Below are positions 9,100-17,713 of a stretch of DNA of 64,000 nt, in pieces; positions within the stretch are counted from its first letter, which is position 1, and each line of letters begins with the position of its first letter. The translations under genes and the position numbers were made by a program. The notes beneath the pieces were generated by a model, which did no database searches, was not told where the DNA came from, and worked only from the letters and a program-made list of their open reading frames with translations. Source of the DNA: Martinezella lusitana (lineage in GTDB: Bacteria > Pseudomonadota > Alphaproteobacteria > Rhizobiales > Rhizobiaceae); NCBI RefSeq assembly GCF_900094565.1, contig NZ_FMAF01000012.1, positions 62,001 through 126,000 of the forward strand, read 5' to 3'.

Positions 9100-10221
9100 T
9101 CAAGGCAACGTCACGATTTCGATCCAGTTCGCGCCGGCGTCGACCGGATACCTGCCGACGGAACCGAGCGTGCCGCTCGTCTGGTCGATGGCATAAACAG
9201 ACAGTTTGTCGGATTTCTCACCGGATGCCACAAGGAATCGGCCCGACGGATCTATGCGAATGCCACGCGGTTGCTGCTCGGTCGGGTAATTCGTGACATA
9301 GGTCAGCGTCCCGTCCCCACCAGCCACATGGAAGAGCGCAATTTTGCTGGTGGTTCGCTCGGTCGTATACAGGAATTTACCGTTGGGCGTGATGCCGATG
9401 TCGGCAGCCCAAACCTTCGGTTTGCCGTCATCCACTGGGGCTGCGGCGGGCGTGATTGCATTGAATGGTGGAGGAGCCGGCGGGGTGGCGCCCGGAGACA
9501 AATCCGCGTCGTCAGGCACGGACGCCACGCTTTCGATTTCGCTCAACGTACCCCTGGCGGGATCGAGAGCGTAGTGGATGACGTGGCCGGTCAATTCGGT
9601 CAGGACATAAGCGGACTTATTGTCCGGAGACAGAATGATATGACGCGGACCGTATCCCGGCCTGGTCGCGACGTGCGGCGGATCGTTCGCCTCCAGCATG
9701 CCGGCCTCTGGATCGAGGACGAACTGCTGCACGATATCGGAACCGAGATTGGTTGCGAAGACGAATTTGCCGGTCCGATCGCTGACGATCGAATGGGCAT
9801 TGCGGCCGGTGAGGACCATCTGTCGCGCGCCATCGGTGACAAGTCCGTCCCTGCTGATAGGCAGTACGGCGATCTTGTTGCCGCCATAGGAGGCGGTGAA
9901 AAGCAACCTGCCCGATGGGTCAGTGGAGACGTAAGCCATGCTATCGGGCAAAGCAGCAACAGCTTCGTGCGTCAGCTTGCCGGTTTCTGGGTTGATCGCC
10001 AGCGTCAGCACCCGATATGGTTGCGAGCGAATGACGGCATAGAGATGCTTCCTGTCCGGGCTGACGGTCATCGGCATGATCATCTTGCCCGCATCGAAAG
10101 TCGAAACCTGCGTGAGCACGCCTGTCGTTTCATCCATACTGTATGTGTCGATCGTCCCCGCCGTCGTTGCGGCGACATAGACGAACGTCCGGGTAGCTGC
10201 ACGGAACGAAGCTTCAATCAT
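9100..10221 (-). CDS. Lactonase-family seven-bladed beta-propeller protein (6-phosphogluconolactonase-like)
   Basis: Probably hydrolyses a sugar-acid lactone. Repeated blades such as SPDRKHLYAVIRS, TDPSGRLLFTASYGGNKI, SPDNKSAYVLTEL and TPNGKFLYTTERTTSKI are the signature of the YbhE/Pgl propeller family. The 373-residue length is near the family norm, with a Pro/Ala-rich insert around the fourth blade. AGGTGA precedes the ATG at 10221. It is last in the minus-strand operon with kdgD and uxuA, 66 bases after kdgD. In that context glucaro- or galactarolactone is a more likely substrate than 6-phosphogluconolactone; this is inference from neighbours. Confidence 0.85.
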   Translation of the reverse strand: MIEASFRAATRTFVYVAATTAGTIDTYSMDETTGVLTQVSTFDAGKMIMPMTVSPDRKHLYAVIRSQPYRVLTLAINPETGKLTHEAVAALPDSMAYVSTDPSGRLLFTASYGGNKIAVLPISRDGLVTDGARQMVLTGRNAHSIVSDRTGKFVFATNLGSDIVQQFVLDPEAGMLEANDPPHVATRPGYGPRHIILSPDNKSAYVLTELTGHVIHYALDPARGTLSEIESVASVPDDADLSPGATPPAPPPFNAITPAAAPVDDGKPKVWAADIGITPNGKFLYTTERTTSKIALFHVAGGDGTLTYVTNYPTEQQPRGIRIDPSGRFLVASGEKSDKLSVYAIDQTSGTLGSVGRYPVDAGANWIEIVTLP

Positions 10222-10287
10222 GGGTCACCTCACCCGAGCGTTGACTGCCGGCCTGGCTTGACGATCAGACGAGCCTTCTAGCAAAAA

Positions 10288-11190
10288 TTATCCGGCTGCG
10301 GCGACGATCTTTTCCAGCACGGTCATTTCTTCCGCCGTCAGATCGGTCAAAGGTGGTCTCACTGGACCTGGATCCTTGCCGAGCACGCGCAGGCCCGCCT
10401 TGATGATCGAGACTGCATAACCTTTCCTGCGATTGCGCAGGGTGACCAACGGGAAGAAGAAGCCTTTGAGGATATTGTCCACCGTTGTCTGCTCGCCGGC
10501 ACGCAACGCTGCATAGAAGCGCTGTGCCAAGGCGGGCACGAAATTGAAGACGGCGGAAGAATAGGTCGTTACTCCAGCGCCGAAATAGGCCTGAGCATAG
10601 ACTTCGTGGGTCGGCATACCGCCTACATAGACGAGGCGGTCCTTGAGCAGCGTCGTGATCTCGATCACCTTGTCGACGTCACCCACGCCATCCTTGAAGC
10701 CGATGAGGTTCGGACATTCGTCGGCAAGGCGCGCCAGGCTCTCGGCGTTGAGCACGGCATTGTCGCGATTGTAGACAATGACGCCGATGCCGACGGCCTG
10801 GCAGACGGCCTTCACATGGGCAATCAGACCTGCCTGCTCCGCAAACATCAGATAGGGCGGCAGCAAAAGCAGACCGTCCGCGCCGGCTTTTTCCGCGGCC
10901 CTGGCGATTTCGACGGCAAGCGACGTTCCGTAGCCGGTTCCCGAAATGATCGGCGTATTGCCTGCCGCGGCCTTGGCGGCACGAACGACCTGAGGGATTT
11001 CGGCAGGGTTGAGGGAGAAGAACTCGCCGGTGCCACCGGCTGCAAAAAGTGCCGCTGCATCGTAGCCTGCCAGCCACTCGACGTGACTGCGATATTTGGC
11101 TTCGTCGAATGTCAGATCCTGATTAAAATGCGTGACGGGGAACGACAGAAGACCGCTGCCAACTGCCTTTTTTAGTTCATTCGGGTTCAT
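10288..11190 (-). CDS. kdgD: 5-dehydro-4-deoxyglucarate dehydratase (KdgD)
   Basis: Member of the dihydrodipicolinate synthase/N-acetylneuraminate lyase superfamily. KdgD turns 5-dehydro-4-deoxyglucarate into 2,5-dioxopentanoate with loss of water and CO2 (EC 4.2.1.41), the exit step of oxidative uronate/glucarate catabolism to 2-oxoglutarate. Visible are GGTGEF (residues 52-57), the catalytic Tyr in VIVYNRDN (Tyr140) and the Schiff-base Lys in GFKDGVGD (Lys166). The 300-residue length fits KdgD. The ATG at 11190 (MNPNELKKAVGSGLLSFPVT) matches the usual start; the frame is open further upstream but runs into uxuA. Middle gene of the minus-strand operon. Confidence 0.9.
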   Translation of the reverse strand: MNPNELKKAVGSGLLSFPVTHFNQDLTFDEAKYRSHVEWLAGYDAAALFAAGGTGEFFSLNPAEIPQVVRAAKAAAGNTPIISGTGYGTSLAVEIARAAEKAGADGLLLLPPYLMFAEQAGLIAHVKAVCQAVGIGVIVYNRDNAVLNAESLARLADECPNLIGFKDGVGDVDKVIEITTLLKDRLVYVGGMPTHEVYAQAYFGAGVTTYSSAVFNFVPALAQRFYAALRAGEQTTVDNILKGFFFPLVTLRNRRKGYAVSIIKAGLRVLGKDPGPVRPPLTDLTAEEMTVLEKIVAAAG

Positions 11191-11228
11191 CGTGAAATCC
11201 TTTTGCAGATCGATGGAGCGACGATGCT

Positions 11229-12203
11229 TCAGCCGTGTTCGAGCGTCTGGACGAGAGCGGCGATGTACCCGTAGCAGAAGGCGAAGGCGACGCCTGTGGG
11301 ATCGCGGCCGCTGATCGTCGGCACGTGGTCGGGCATCAGCATGTATGGATAGCCGACCTCCTTGTAGATCCGGGCCGAGCGGATCATGTCCATATCGCCC
11401 TCGTCCGGGAAGGTTTCCATGAAGGACAGCTTGCCGCCCCTGATGTTGCGGAAGTGGACGTTGAAGATTTTGCCGCGCGTGCCGAACCAACGGATGATGT
11501 CGTCGATCTCCGCGCGCGGATTGTCGAGCATTTCGCCGATCGAGCCCTGGCAGAAGTTCAGCCCGTGATAAGGGCTTTCGCGCATAAGCACGAATTTCTT
11601 CAGGCCCTCCACCGTGCCGAGGACGCGCGTGACGCCGCGGTAACCTGGCGGCGTATAGGGATCATGCGGATGGCAGGCGAGACGGACGCGATTGCTTTCC
11701 GCCACAGGAACGACGCGCTCCAGGAAATAGTCGATCCGCTCCCAGTTCTCGTCTTCCGACAGCACACCGGCCAGGCCGGGGGTTGCCTGGTGGTCCGCCT
11801 TGTCCCAGCGGAAGCTCGCATTCATCGAGCCGCCTCGCCCCGCCTCCTCGGGCGTGCGCGGGATGCCGATGAGATTGAGATTGTATTTCGCCGATGGGAT
11901 GCCAGCGGCCGCAATATCTTCGATCAGCTTGCAGACCGCGTCGATCTGCCGGTCGCGATCGGGTCCGGCAAGTAGGATATCGGGATAAGAAGCCTTCTCG
12001 ATCGGCTGGGACGGCAGAGGCAGCTGGATCATGTCCAGGATCAGCCCGAAGCTTTCGATCTTGTCGCGGTGACGTTCGAGATCGGGCAGCGTCCAACTGT
12101 CAGGTCTTCCCGGCGGATCCGCGCAGATATGCTTCAGCCCTAGTTGCCTGAAAACCCGGTAGTCATCATCGTCCCGTGCCTCGACCTGCGTCCCTGCATA
12201 CAC
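11229..12203 (-). CDS. uxuA: Mannonate dehydratase (UxuA)
   Basis: Converts D-mannonate to 2-keto-3-deoxygluconate (EC 4.2.1.8). Conserved stretches include SAKYNLNLIGIPRTPEE, RLACHPHDPYTPPGYRGV, FCQGSIGEM, VHFRNIRG and PDHVPTISG, which supply the metal-binding His/Cys/Asp residues. At 324 residues it is shorter than E. coli UxuA but in the range of rhizobial forms. The start is a GTG at 12203 with GGGAGA 8 bases upstream. It overlaps the 3' end of gntR by 38 bases. Its pairing with KdgD, an enzyme of a different uronate route, is noteworthy; a relaxed or altered substrate is possible. Confidence 0.88.
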   Translation of the reverse strand: MYAGTQVEARDDDDYRVFRQLGLKHICADPPGRPDSWTLPDLERHRDKIESFGLILDMIQLPLPSQPIEKASYPDILLAGPDRDRQIDAVCKLIEDIAAAGIPSAKYNLNLIGIPRTPEEAGRGGSMNASFRWDKADHQATPGLAGVLSEDENWERIDYFLERVVPVAESNRVRLACHPHDPYTPPGYRGVTRVLGTVEGLKKFVLMRESPYHGLNFCQGSIGEMLDNPRAEIDDIIRWFGTRGKIFNVHFRNIRGGKLSFMETFPDEGDMDMIRSARIYKEVGYPYMLMPDHVPTISGRDPTGVAFAFCYGYIAALVQTLEHG

Positions 12204-12984
12204 CTGGTGTATCTCCCATGAGATTCATATCATATGACATAATATGACTTTTGTCGGGAGTCGAGCCCAATTGCGGTTGCTGTTCTGCAAGGAAGCGATA
12301 CCGTCGCTGGCTCGCCATCATGTGAGCACGCATCGTTTGCCGCGCACGCTCCGGATCCTGATCTGCGATCGCCGCCAAAATCTCGACATGCTCCGCATGA
12401 ACCTTTTCCAGATAGGCGCGATCATTCGCCTCCGGCAATGTCGGAAACTGCCCGCGCGGGATGGTGCGAGTACCGAAATGCCTGAGCACATCCACGTAGA
12501 ATCGGTTGTTGGTGGCGATGGCGACGGCCATGTGGAATTCGTAATCCGCTTCGACGGTCGGGAGCCCCTGCTCTATCAGGGCAGCCATTTTCCGATTGGC
12601 CGCAGCGATTGCCGCCTCCTGTTCGGCGGTCCTGCGATAGGCCGCAATGGCGGCCGCCTCACCCTCCGTAGCCATGCGAAACTCCAGCAATTCCAGCGTT
12701 TCCGGGATGCTTCTGATCTCCACAGGCGTCAGCGTTGATCCTGAGGGTATCATCATTTCGGCAACAAACACGCCCTTGCCCTGAACGGGCCTGACGAGCC
12801 CGGCAGAGCGCAGATCGGCAATCGCCTCGCGCACGACGGTCCGGCTGACGCCATATGTTGCCTCCAGCTGCGGCTCCGTCGGAAGTTTATCGCCCGCCTG
12901 AAGCTTGCCCGTCTCGATCTGGACGCGCAGCTGGTCGATGACCCGCTGCGCCAGTCTTTGCCGGCCTCGGCCGATTATCGTCAT
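12166..12984 (-). CDS. GntR-family (FadR subfamily) regulator
   Basis: Likely regulator of the downstream uxuA-kdgD-lactonase operon. The winged HTH is at about residues 10-75 (KLPTEPQLEATYGVSRTVVREAIADLRSAGLV), followed by an all-helical FCD domain with the Asp/His metal or ligand site (DYEFHMAVA, HAEHVEILAAI). The start is the ATG at 12984; an ATG at 13077 would add 31 residues without family resemblance. The C-terminal tail of about 25 residues overlaps the uxuA start and contains an operator-like palindrome. Family members respond to uronates or other sugar acids; the true effector is unknown. Confidence 0.88.
   Translation of the reverse strand: MTIIGRGRQRLAQRVIDQLRVQIETGKLQAGDKLPTEPQLEATYGVSRTVVREAIADLRSAGLVRPVQGKGVFVAEMMIPSGSTLTPVEIRSIPETLELLEFRMATEGEAAAIAAYRRTAEQEAAIAAANRKMAALIEQGLPTVEADYEFHMAVAIATNNRFYVDVLRHFGTRTIPRGQFPTLPEANDRAYLEKVHAEHVEILAAIADQDPERARQTMRAHMMASQRRYRFLAEQQPQLGSTPDKSHIMSYDMNLMGDTPGVCRDAGRGTGR
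12225..12247. promoter_or_regulatory. Operator-like palindrome upstream of uxuA, inside gntR
   Basis: TCATAT-C-ATATGA (12225-12237) is a perfect palindrome, and a further ATATGA follows at 12242-12247. It shares TATGACAT with the site at 13052-13071 upstream of gntR. It sits about 25 bases before the uxuA GTG. A GntR-family operator is inferred from position and similarity. Confidence 0.5.
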
Positions 12985-13051
12985 TCCTTGGTCCCCAAAT
13001 CTGTCATGGCAAGTCGATCTGTTTCGTCCATAGGCCGGATCAATCCAGAAA

Positions 13052-13071
13052 TTCATATTATGACATGTGAA
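13052..13071. promoter_or_regulatory. Operator-like inverted repeat upstream of gntR
   Basis: TTCATAT and ATGTGAA, inverted with one mismatch and 6 bases apart, lie 68 bases before the gntR ATG. The core TATGACAT is also found in the site before uxuA, which suggests that one regulator binds both. Confidence 0.45.
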
Positions 13072-13124
13072 TACCATAGGGAAGCAGGTATCGGAGAGCG
13101 CGTTATCCCGAAAACAAAATCAGC

Positions 13125-13165
13125 ATATTGACATTTGTCGATAGCCTATCGAATATTGTCAATAT
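13125..13165. promoter_or_regulatory. 41-bp palindromic operator over a promoter of the polyol operon
   Basis: Outer arms ATATTGACA (13125-13133) and TGTCAATAT (13157-13165) and inner arms TCGATAG and CTATCGA share the same centre base, 13145. TTGACA at 13128-13133, spaced 17 from GAATAT at 13151-13156, could be the promoter, so a bound protein would block RNA polymerase. Two-tier palindromes of this size suit a SorC/DeoR-type tetramer, such as the fusion protein encoded at 19502. Confidence 0.6.
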
Positions 13166-13231
13166 TGGTGCTTAACGGAGGCAATCGGTGTTAGCCGACC
13201 TTGATCCGGCATCGGGAGTGCGGAGGAGAAA

Positions 13232-14710
13232 GTGGATTTCCTGCTTGAAGTGGAAGGACTGAAGAAGTCCTTTGGCGGCGTTGCTGCGCTGCGCGACGGG
13301 CGCTTTCAGTTGCAACCGGGGTCTGTCCACGCATTGTGCGGCGGTAACGGCGCTGGCAAATCGACCTTTCTTAAGATCCTGATGGGCATTCACAAGCGTG
13401 ACGCCGGCTCCATCCGCCGCCGCGGCAAAGAGGTTGATTACGCCAGTCCAGCGGAAGCCCTTTCCGCCGGGATCGCCATCATCGAGCAGGAGCTCAGTCC
13501 GATCCCGCACATGACGGTTGCGGAGAACATCTATCTCGGCCGCGAGCCGTCTGCCCGTTTCGGCGGCATCGATTTCAAATCGATGAACCGCAATGCACAG
13601 GCGCTGCTCGAACGCCTGCAGTTCAATATCCGCGCCACGCAATTCATGATGAACCTCTCGGTCGCCCAGGTTCAATTGGTCGAGATTGCCAAGGCGCTCA
13701 GCCACGATGCCGAAGTGATCTTCATGGACGAGCCCACCTCGGCCATCGGCGAGAAGGAAGCGCAGCAGCTGTTCTCGACCATCGAGCGGCTGAAGGCCGA
13801 GGGCAAAGGGATCGTCTATGTCTCGCACCGGCTATCGGAAATCTTCCAGATCGCCGATTCCTACACGGCCTTTCGCGATGGCTCCTATGTCGGCAGCGGT
13901 GCGCTCGCCGATATCGACAGACCCGGCCTCATCCGCATGATCGTCGGCCGCGAACTCGGCGAAGAATACATCAAGACCAATGTGCCGACGGATGTGCCCG
14001 GACTGGACGTCTCGGGACTTAGGGCCGATGGCAAGATCGACAACATCTCCTTTGTTGCACATAAGGGCGAGATCTTTGGCATTTACGGCCTGATGGGGTC
14101 GGGCCGTACCGAGATCTTCAACTGCATCTTCGGCCTCGATACGGCAAGCGGCGGCGAGCTCAAGCTCGGCGGACAACCGATCACCGTGCGCAAGCCAGCG
14201 GAGGCCATGCGAAACGGCATCGCCTTCGTGACCGAAGACCGCAAGCTGACGGGGCTCAATCTCACCGATAGCGTGCGCAACAACATCTGCTTGGCGAGCC
14301 TGCCGGAAATGAGCCCGCATTTTTCGATGGATCGCCAAGCCGAAGCGGCCGCCAGCCTCGATATGATCAAGCGTTTCGGCATCAAGGCCGCGCACGACAG
14401 CATGTCCGTCTCCGGCCTTTCGGGCGGTAACCAGCAGAAGGTCGTGCTTGGCAAGTGGTTCCTGCGCAAGCCGAAGGTGCTGCTTCTGGACGAGCCGACG
14501 CGCGGCGTCGATGTCGGCGCCAAGCGCGAAATCTATCGCATCATCTGCGACTTCGCCGCCGAAGGCGGCACGGTCATCATGATTTCATCCGAAATAGACG
14601 AGGTTCTCGGCATGTCCGATCGCATTCTGGTGATGCGCCAGGGACGCTCTGCCGGAATTCTCAAAAGGGAGGAGGCCGACGCGCAAACGCTCGTACACCT
14701 GTCGACGTGA
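13232..14710 (+). CDS. Sugar ABC transporter ATP-binding protein (RbsA/XylG type)
   Basis: Energises the importer formed with the next two gene products. It has two fused ATPase halves. The first has Walker A GGNGAGKST (residues 38-45, with Gly in place of the usual Glu), signature LSVAQ and Walker B VIFMDEPTS. The second lacks a good Walker A, as is normal for CUT2 ATPases, but has SGGNQQK and VLLLDEPTRG. The 492-residue length is standard. GGAGGAG precedes the GTG start at 13232, where VDFLLEVEGLKKSFGG begins. It is the first gene of a plus-strand operon running to 22315. The ligand is not defined by sequence; the operon enzymes point to a polyol or ketotetrose. Confidence 0.93.
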   Translation: MDFLLEVEGLKKSFGGVAALRDGRFQLQPGSVHALCGGNGAGKSTFLKILMGIHKRDAGSIRRRGKEVDYASPAEALSAGIAIIEQELSPIPHMTVAENIYLGREPSARFGGIDFKSMNRNAQALLERLQFNIRATQFMMNLSVAQVQLVEIAKALSHDAEVIFMDEPTSAIGEKEAQQLFSTIERLKAEGKGIVYVSHRLSEIFQIADSYTAFRDGSYVGSGALADIDRPGLIRMIVGRELGEEYIKTNVPTDVPGLDVSGLRADGKIDNISFVAHKGEIFGIYGLMGSGRTEIFNCIFGLDTASGGELKLGGQPITVRKPAEAMRNGIAFVTEDRKLTGLNLTDSVRNNICLASLPEMSPHFSMDRQAEAAASLDMIKRFGIKAAHDSMSVSGLSGGNQQKVVLGKWFLRKPKVLLLDEPTRGVDVGAKREIYRIICDFAAEGGTVIMISSEIDEVLGMSDRILVMRQGRSAGILKREEADAQTLVHLST

Positions 14711-14764
14711 AGGCGACAGACGACGAAGCCCAAAAACAGCGCCCGGCAACAAGAGGTATTTGCA

Positions 14765-15769
14765 ATGTCCGCCACTGAAGACAATCAGTCCAATTCCTGG
14801 TTCGGCTCCGACCGGCGCCGATTGATCATCCAGGAATACGGGATTTTCCTCGCCTTCCTGCTGCTCGCTGCCATTCTCTCGGTCTCGAACGAATATTTCC
14901 TGACGCCTGGCAACATCTCGAATGTGCTGCTGCAGACGTCGATAAACGGCGTGCTGGCAATCGGCATGACATTCGTTATCCTCACACGCGGTATCGACCT
15001 TTCCGTTGGCTCCGTCGTTGCGCTGACCGGCATCGTTAGCGCGAGCTTCGCAACGACCTCGGCGACCGCCGGCATCCTCGGTGCGCCCTATCCGCCTTAT
15101 GTAGCCCTTACCGTCGGAGTGCTGGTCGGCCTGGCGTGCGGCGCCTTGGTCGGGGTCATCGTTTCGCGCTTCGCCGTTCCCGCCTTCGTCGCAACGCTCG
15201 GTATGCTCTCGGCAGCACGTGGTCTGACGCTGATCTATGGCGGCGGCAAACCGGTTCCGGCGCTAACGCCTGATTTCCGCTGGATCGGCACCGGCAGCGT
15301 CTTGTCCGTTCCCATGCCCGTCATCCTGCTTGCCATTGTCTTTGCCGTCGCATGGTGGGTTCTCAATCGCACGCGCTTTGGCCGCTATATCTATGCCGTT
15401 GGCGGCAATCCGCACGCCGCCACCACGTCAGGCATCAATGTCAGCAAGCTGCGCTTCCTCGTCTACGTCATTTCCGGCGGCCTTTCCGGACTGGCGGGCA
15501 TGCTGCTTGCCGCACGTACCGGCTCGGCTTTGCCCCAGGCCGGTATCGCTTACGAACTCGATGCGATCGCCGCCGTCGTCATCGGCGGAACCAGCCTTTC
15601 CGGCGGCGTCGGGCGCATTACCGGCACTCTGATCGGCGCGTTGATCATCGGCGTGATGAACAACGGCCTCGATCTGATGGGGATCCAATCCTACTACCAG
15701 CAGGTCCTCAAGGGCGCCCTCATCGTCGGCGCCGTGATGCTCGACCAAAAGCGAAATCTGGGCGGCTGA
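14765..15769 (+). CDS. Sugar ABC transporter permease (RbsC type)
   Basis: Inner-membrane channel of the CUT2 importer, 334 residues with 8-10 hydrophobic segments. Typical family stretches are INGVLAIGMTFVILTRGIDLSVGSVVAL near residues 60-85, NRTRFGRYIYAVGGNPHAA and AVVIGGTSLSGGVGRITGTLIGA, which contain the coupling loops to the ATPase. The start is the ATG at 14765, 54 bases after the ATPase gene. The gene order (ATPase, permease, binding protein) is common in rhizobial CUT2 systems. Confidence 0.93.
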   Translation: MSATEDNQSNSWFGSDRRRLIIQEYGIFLAFLLLAAILSVSNEYFLTPGNISNVLLQTSINGVLAIGMTFVILTRGIDLSVGSVVALTGIVSASFATTSATAGILGAPYPPYVALTVGVLVGLACGALVGVIVSRFAVPAFVATLGMLSAARGLTLIYGGGKPVPALTPDFRWIGTGSVLSVPMPVILLAIVFAVAWWVLNRTRFGRYIYAVGGNPHAATTSGINVSKLRFLVYVISGGLSGLAGMLLAARTGSALPQAGIAYELDAIAAVVIGGTSLSGGVGRITGTLIGALIIGVMNNGLDLMGIQSYYQQVLKGALIVGAVMLDQKRNLGG

Positions 15770-15854
15770 GCCCCAAGACATCCAGGTGCTGCGCACTCGG
15801 AAACCAAACGGCGCGCCACGACGGCCGCCGGACTTTCAACGGAGGAGAATTATA

Positions 15855-16844
15855 ATGAAGAAATTACTGATTGCTCTTGCAGCGGCCACTGCACTTCTGG
15901 CCTCGCCGGCCCTAGCCCAGGACAAGAAGCTGAAGATCGGCGCGGCGCCCTACGGCCTGAATGCGGAATTCATGCAGATCTGGTCGGCAGCACTCAAGGA
16001 ACATCCCGCCGTCAAGAACGGCGATGTTGATCTTACCATCTTCGATGGCCGCTATGATGCTCTCGTCCAGCAGGAGCAGGTGAACACGATGATCACGCAG
16101 AAGTTTGACGCGATCATCTTCGCGCCGATCGATATCGAAGCCGCCGCAACCGCCGTTCAGGCCGCGCACGACGCCGGAATTCCGGTCGTTGGCTCCAACA
16201 CCCGCGTGGACTCCGATCTGCTGACCGCCTATGTCGGCTCTGACGACACCGTTTCCGGCTACATGGAAGCGAAAACAGTGCTCGACAAGATCGGCTGCAA
16301 GGGCAATGTCGTCATTCTTGAAGGACCGGTCGGCCAGTCCGCGCAGATCTCGCGCCTCCAGGGCAACAAGAAAGCTCTTGCCGAGTGCCCGAATGTGAAG
16401 GTTCTGGAAGACCAGACCGCCAACTGGTCGCGTGCCGAAGCCCAGACGCTGATGGAAAACTGGCTGACATCACATCCAGGCCAGATCAACGGCGTCATTG
16501 GCCAGAACGATGAGATGGCGCTCGGCGCGATCGAGGCGATCAAGGCTGCGAAGCTCAACGTCAAGGACTTCGCCATTGCCGGTATCGACGGCATCACCGA
16601 TGCACTCCATGCCGTCAAGCAGGGTACGATGACCTCCATCCTGCAGGATGCCAGTGCACAGGCACAGGGCGCGCTCGATCTCGCGATCTTCGCCGCCAAG
16701 AAGGGCAACTATAAGCCGGAATCGAAGATCTGGTCGCAGTATCCCGCCATGCCGTTCAACGATGGCAAGGACAAGAACTACAATGTCCCCTGGACCCCGG
16801 TGACGGCTGACAACGTCGACAAGCTGCTCGAAACCCGCAAGTAG
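15855..16844 (+). CDS. Sugar ABC transporter periplasmic binding protein (RbsB type)
   Basis: Periplasmic ligand-binding protein of the importer. A clear Sec signal peptide (MKKLLIALAAATALLASPALAQ) is followed by a Peripla_BP_4 fold with FDAIIFAPIDIEAAATAVQAAHDAGIPV split across the first lobe and NGVIGQNDEMALGAIEAIKAA in the second. The start is the ATG at 15855 with GGAGGAG 6 bases upstream; the frame is open to 15786 but that extension would bury the signal peptide. A strong stem-loop follows the stop (16855-16879), which fits the usual higher expression of binding proteins. Confidence 0.93.
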   Translation: MKKLLIALAAATALLASPALAQDKKLKIGAAPYGLNAEFMQIWSAALKEHPAVKNGDVDLTIFDGRYDALVQQEQVNTMITQKFDAIIFAPIDIEAAATAVQAAHDAGIPVVGSNTRVDSDLLTAYVGSDDTVSGYMEAKTVLDKIGCKGNVVILEGPVGQSAQISRLQGNKKALAECPNVKVLEDQTANWSRAEAQTLMENWLTSHPGQINGVIGQNDEMALGAIEAIKAAKLNVKDFAIAGIDGITDALHAVKQGTMTSILQDASAQAQGALDLAIFAAKKGNYKPESKIWSQYPAMPFNDGKDKNYNVPWTPVTADNVDKLLETRK

Positions 16845-16854
16845 AATCAATGCA

Positions 16855-16879
16855 GGTGGGGCGAAGATTTCGCCCCACC
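16855..16879 (+). other. Intercistronic stem-loop after binding-protein gene
   Basis: Perfect 11-bp stem GGTGGGGCGAA/TTCGCCCCACC with a GAT loop, 10 bases after the binding-protein stop. No T-run follows, so it is more likely an mRNA-stabilising or attenuating hairpin than a full terminator. Confidence 0.7.
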
Positions 16880-16906
16880 CAATCCCCAGCTAGAGGCTTG
16901 AACAAG

Positions 16907-17680
16907 ATGACCGAGACATCCCCAGACATTGATTTGAACTTCCCGTTGTCAGGCAAGATCGCGCTCGTTACCGGCGGCGGCTCCGGCATCGGCGCCGCAG
17001 TCGCGGCAGCGTTTGTATCCAAGGGCGCAAAGGTCGCCGTTCTCGATATCAATGTCGATATGGCCACGACAAAGGCAAGTGAGATCGGTGGCGGTGCTGC
17101 ACCATTTGCCTGCGATGTCTCCGATCCCGCTTCGGTCAACAAGGCCATCAGCGATGTGATCTCGCATTTCGGCGGCATCGATGTCGCTGTCAACAGTGCC
17201 GGCGTCGTGTTTCTCGCACCAGCTGAGGATCTGCCGCTAGACTATTGGGATAAAACGATAAACATCAATCTCAAAGGAACCTTCCTCGTAACGCAGGCCG
17301 TCGGCCGCGCCATGATTGCCGCCGGTAAGGGCGGCAAGATCGTCAACCTCGCTTCGCAGGCGGGCACGGTCGCCATCGAGGAACACGTCGCTTACTGCGC
17401 CTCCAAGTTCGGCGTCATCGGCATGTCCAAGACCTTTGCAGCCGAATGGGGCAAGCACGGCATCTGCGTCAACACCATTTCCCCGACCATAGTTCTGACC
17501 GAGCTCGGCAAGAAGGCCTGGGCCGGCGAAAAGGGCGAGGCTGCGAAGAAACGCATCCCCACCGGTCGCTTCGCATATCCGCAGGAGATTGCAGCCGCGG
17601 CTGTTTTCCTCTCCTCGGCCGGTGCGGACATGATCAACGGCGCCGATCTTCTGATCGATGGCGGCTACACAATTCTTTGA
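16907..17680 (+). CDS. SDR-family polyol dehydrogenase (GolD/threitol dehydrogenase-like)
   Basis: NAD(P)-dependent short-chain dehydrogenase, 257 residues. The nucleotide site is TGGGSGIG, an acidic residue follows in VAVLDIN (suggesting NAD), NSAG is present, and the catalytic Ser-Tyr-Lys occurs as NLASQAG … YCASK. The start is the ATG at 16907 (MTETSPDID); an earlier ATG at 16850 lies within the stem-loop region. Within an operon with two DhaK/DhaL pairs it probably oxidises a polyol such as threitol, erythritol or glycerol to a ketose that the kinases phosphorylate. Known Listeria GolD and mycobacterial threitol dehydrogenase clusters have the same companions. The exact substrate is inference. 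Confidence 0.88.
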   Translation: MTETSPDIDLNFPLSGKIALVTGGGSGIGAAVAAAFVSKGAKVAVLDINVDMATTKASEIGGGAAPFACDVSDPASVNKAISDVISHFGGIDVAVNSAGVVFLAPAEDLPLDYWDKTININLKGTFLVTQAVGRAMIAAGKGGKIVNLASQAGTVAIEEHVAYCASKFGVIGMSKTFAAEWGKHGICVNTISPTIVLTELGKKAWAGEKGEAAKKRIPTGRFAYPQEIAAAAVFLSSAGADMINGADLLIDGGYTIL

Positions 17681-17713
17681 GCGTAAGCGCTCGACAATTC
17701 GACAGGAGAGACC

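Noticed and set aside
10288..11490. Upstream extension of KdgD to 11490
   Set aside because: The extra 100 residues overlap uxuA and are not DHDPS-like; the conserved start is at 11190.
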